This document shows positions 5,665-6,767 of a stretch of 6,767 bases of DNA, one piece after another. Made by a program: the position numbers and the translations under genes. Position 1 is the first letter of the stretch, and every line of letters starts with the position of its first letter. The DNA comes from Rhodoferax sp. (GTDB lineage Bacteria; Pseudomonadota; Gammaproteobacteria; Burkholderiales; Burkholderiaceae_C): the NCBI GenBank assembly GCA_018882485.1, contig VERU01000143.1:1-6767 (forward strand). Direction: 5' to 3'. The notes beneath the pieces are model-generated. The model was given only the letters and a program-made list of their open reading frames with translations. It was not told the origin of the DNA and ran no database searches.

Positions 5665-6187
5665 GGAGTTGCCGCACCAGAGGCAGGATGCGGTCGCGCA
5701 GCACGTCGGGCGTGAGCGGTCCGATGTGTTTGTAGCGCACGACGCCCGCACGATCGATCACGAAGGTTTCGGGTACCCCGTAGACGCCGAAATCCAGACC
5801 CAGACGGCCTTGAGGGTCATGAAGGGACGCCTGGTAAGGGTCGCCGTAGCGCCTCAGGAACGCAAGCCCGGCTTCGCGCTCGTCCTTGTAATTGAGTCCG
5901 TAGAGCAACACCCCGGACTGGCGCGACAGATCCATGAGCACGGGGTGTTCGACCCGGCAGGCGGCGCACCAGGAAGCCCAGACGTTGAGCAGCCAGACCT
6001 GTCCGCGCAGGTCGTCGCGGCGCAGCGACCGCTCGGGCGCATCGAGCCGGCTGAGGGCGAAGTCGGGAGCCGGCCGGCCGATCAGCGGCGAAGGGACTTC
6101 CCGCGGGTCCAGCCTCAGGCCGATGCCCAGAAACAGCACCAGCACGAGCAACACCACCAGCGGCCACACAAAGCGCCACCGGCTCAT
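5657..6187 (-). CDS. ccmG: Thiol:disulfide interchange protein CcmG/DsbE
   Basis: This is a periplasmic thioredoxin-like protein tethered to the inner membrane. It passes reducing power, in known systems from DsbD/CcdA, to CcmH or apocytochrome c. The 176-residue product starts with a membrane anchor (about 7-25), then a thioredoxin fold with NVWASWCAAC, in which C74 and C77 are the redox pair, and GVPETFVID carrying the cis-proline P139 that is typical of CcmG. The Ala-Ala dipeptide between the cysteines replaces the more usual residues but does not threaten the fold. The ATG at 6187 overlaps the ccmF stop (ATGA, 4 nt) and has GAGGTG 5 nt upstream. An upstream in-frame start would lie inside ccmF and spoil the anchor. 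Order and overlaps fit the conserved ccmF-G-H series. Confidence 0.96.
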   Translation of the reverse strand: MSRWRFVWPLVVLLVLVLFLGIGLRLDPREVPSPLIGRPAPDFALSRLDAPERSLRRDDLRGQVWLLNVWASWCAACRVEHPVLMDLSRQSGVLLYGLNYKDEREAGLAFLRRYGDPYQASLHDPQGRLGLDFGVYGVPETFVIDRAGVVRYKHIGPLTPDVLRDRILPLVRQLHG

Positions 6188-6767
6188 GGCCTCACCTCGG
6201 TGGGCAGCGCGGCCTGCGAGGCGGTGGCCCTGGATCGCCGGTAGCGCCGGTCCGATACCGCCAGCAACCCACCCAGCACCATCAGCGCGCATCCGCCCCA
6301 GATCCAGTCGACAAATGGCTTGACGTAGACGCGCACGATCCAGCTGCCGTCCTGCAACGGCTCACCCAGCGAAACGTACAGGTCCCGGGTCAGCCCGACA
6401 TCGATGGCCGCCTCGGTCATGGGGCTCTGCTGGGCCTCGTAGACCCGTTTTTCCGGGAACATCTCCGTCACGCGACGGCCATCGCGCAGCACCTCCATGC
6501 GTCCGCGCAGGGCCAGGTAGTTCGGGCCCCGCAGGGCCTCAACGCCCAGAAAGCGGAACTGGTGGCCCAGCACCTCGGTGCGGTCGCCCACCGCCATCTT
6601 CACGTCGCGCTCCAGTTCGTAGCTGCGCACCATGGCGACACCCCAACAGAACACCGCGATGCCCAGATGGGCCAGCCACATGCCGGCGGTGGCACGCGGC
6701 ACCTGGCGCCCGCGCTGCAGGACCCGACGCCAGGGTCCGCCGGCGGCCCGCAGGTGGCCCCACACAT
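6184..6767 (-). CDS. ccmF: CcmF, haem lyase subunit of cytochrome c maturation (3' part only)
   Basis: CcmF is a large polytopic inner-membrane protein that, with CcmH and CcmI, attaches haem delivered by CcmE to apocytochrome c. Only the last roughly 194 codons are inside the window; the gene continues past its right edge, and the full protein is usually about 650 residues. The visible part contains a membrane segment (GMWLAHLGIAVFCWGV), the long periplasmic section with GPNYLALRG, FPEKRVYEAQQSPMTEAAID and RDLYVSLGEPLQDG, and the last membrane segment around WIWGGCALMVLGGLLA followed by DRRYRR, all characteristic of the CcmF C-terminus. No frameshift is seen. Its stop overlaps the ccmG start by 4 nt. 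Confidence 0.96.
   Translation of the reverse strand, partial: VWGHLRAAGGPWRRVLQRGRQVPRATAGMWLAHLGIAVFCWGVAMVRSYELERDVKMAVGDRTEVLGHQFRFLGVEALRGPNYLALRGRMEVLRDGRRVTEMFPEKRVYEAQQSPMTEAAIDVGLTRDLYVSLGEPLQDGSWIVRVYVKPFVDWIWGGCALMVLGGLLAVSDRRYRRSRATASQAALPTEVRP

Overview
The window is GC-rich, with a strong preference for G or C at third codon positions. It holds eight genes in two opposed blocks, with no mobile element, RNA gene or CRISPR array. The protein types and gene order suggest a betaproteobacterium (Burkholderiales-like) that fixes CO2 by the Calvin-Benson-Bassham (CBB) cycle and makes c-type cytochromes by System I (Ccm). This assignment is inferred from family resemblance, not from a database search.

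Left block, plus strand (51-3367). cbbF (fructose-1,6-bisphosphatase), cbbP (phosphoribulokinase) and cbbZ (phosphoglycolate phosphatase) are closely spaced and look like the tail of a cbb operon. The first two regenerate ribulose-1,5-bisphosphate. The third salvages 2-phosphoglycolate made by RuBisCO's oxygenase reaction. No cbbT (transketolase) lies between cbbP and cbbZ, where several chemoautotroph operons carry it. A 9-bp perfect inverted repeat followed by a T-tract straddles the cbbZ stop codon and probably terminates the operon. Beyond it lies a YceB-like (DUF1439) lipoprotein gene. I place its start at a GTG (2813) downstream of the terminator rather than at the upstream ATG (2723).

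Right block, minus strand (reading from 6767 down to 4481). The genes are the 3' end of ccmF, then ccmG/dsbE, ccmH and a short TPR-bearing ccmI/nrfG-type gene. Each overlaps the next by 1 to 8 bases, so the block is one translationally coupled operon for haem ligation to apocytochrome c.

Between the blocks, also on the minus strand, is a separate gene (3380-4234) for a cobalamin-binding-domain protein resembling the AerR/PpaA regulators of purple photosynthetic bacteria. It has a good Shine-Dalgarno sequence, a plausible sigma70-type promoter and an imperfect 23-bp palindrome upstream. It converges on the lipoprotein gene with only 12 bp between the stop codons. No ppsR/crtJ partner is visible. 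This orphan regulator, sitting between carbon-fixation and cytochrome-maturation genes, is the most interesting item here. Nothing in the window proves a previously undescribed system.
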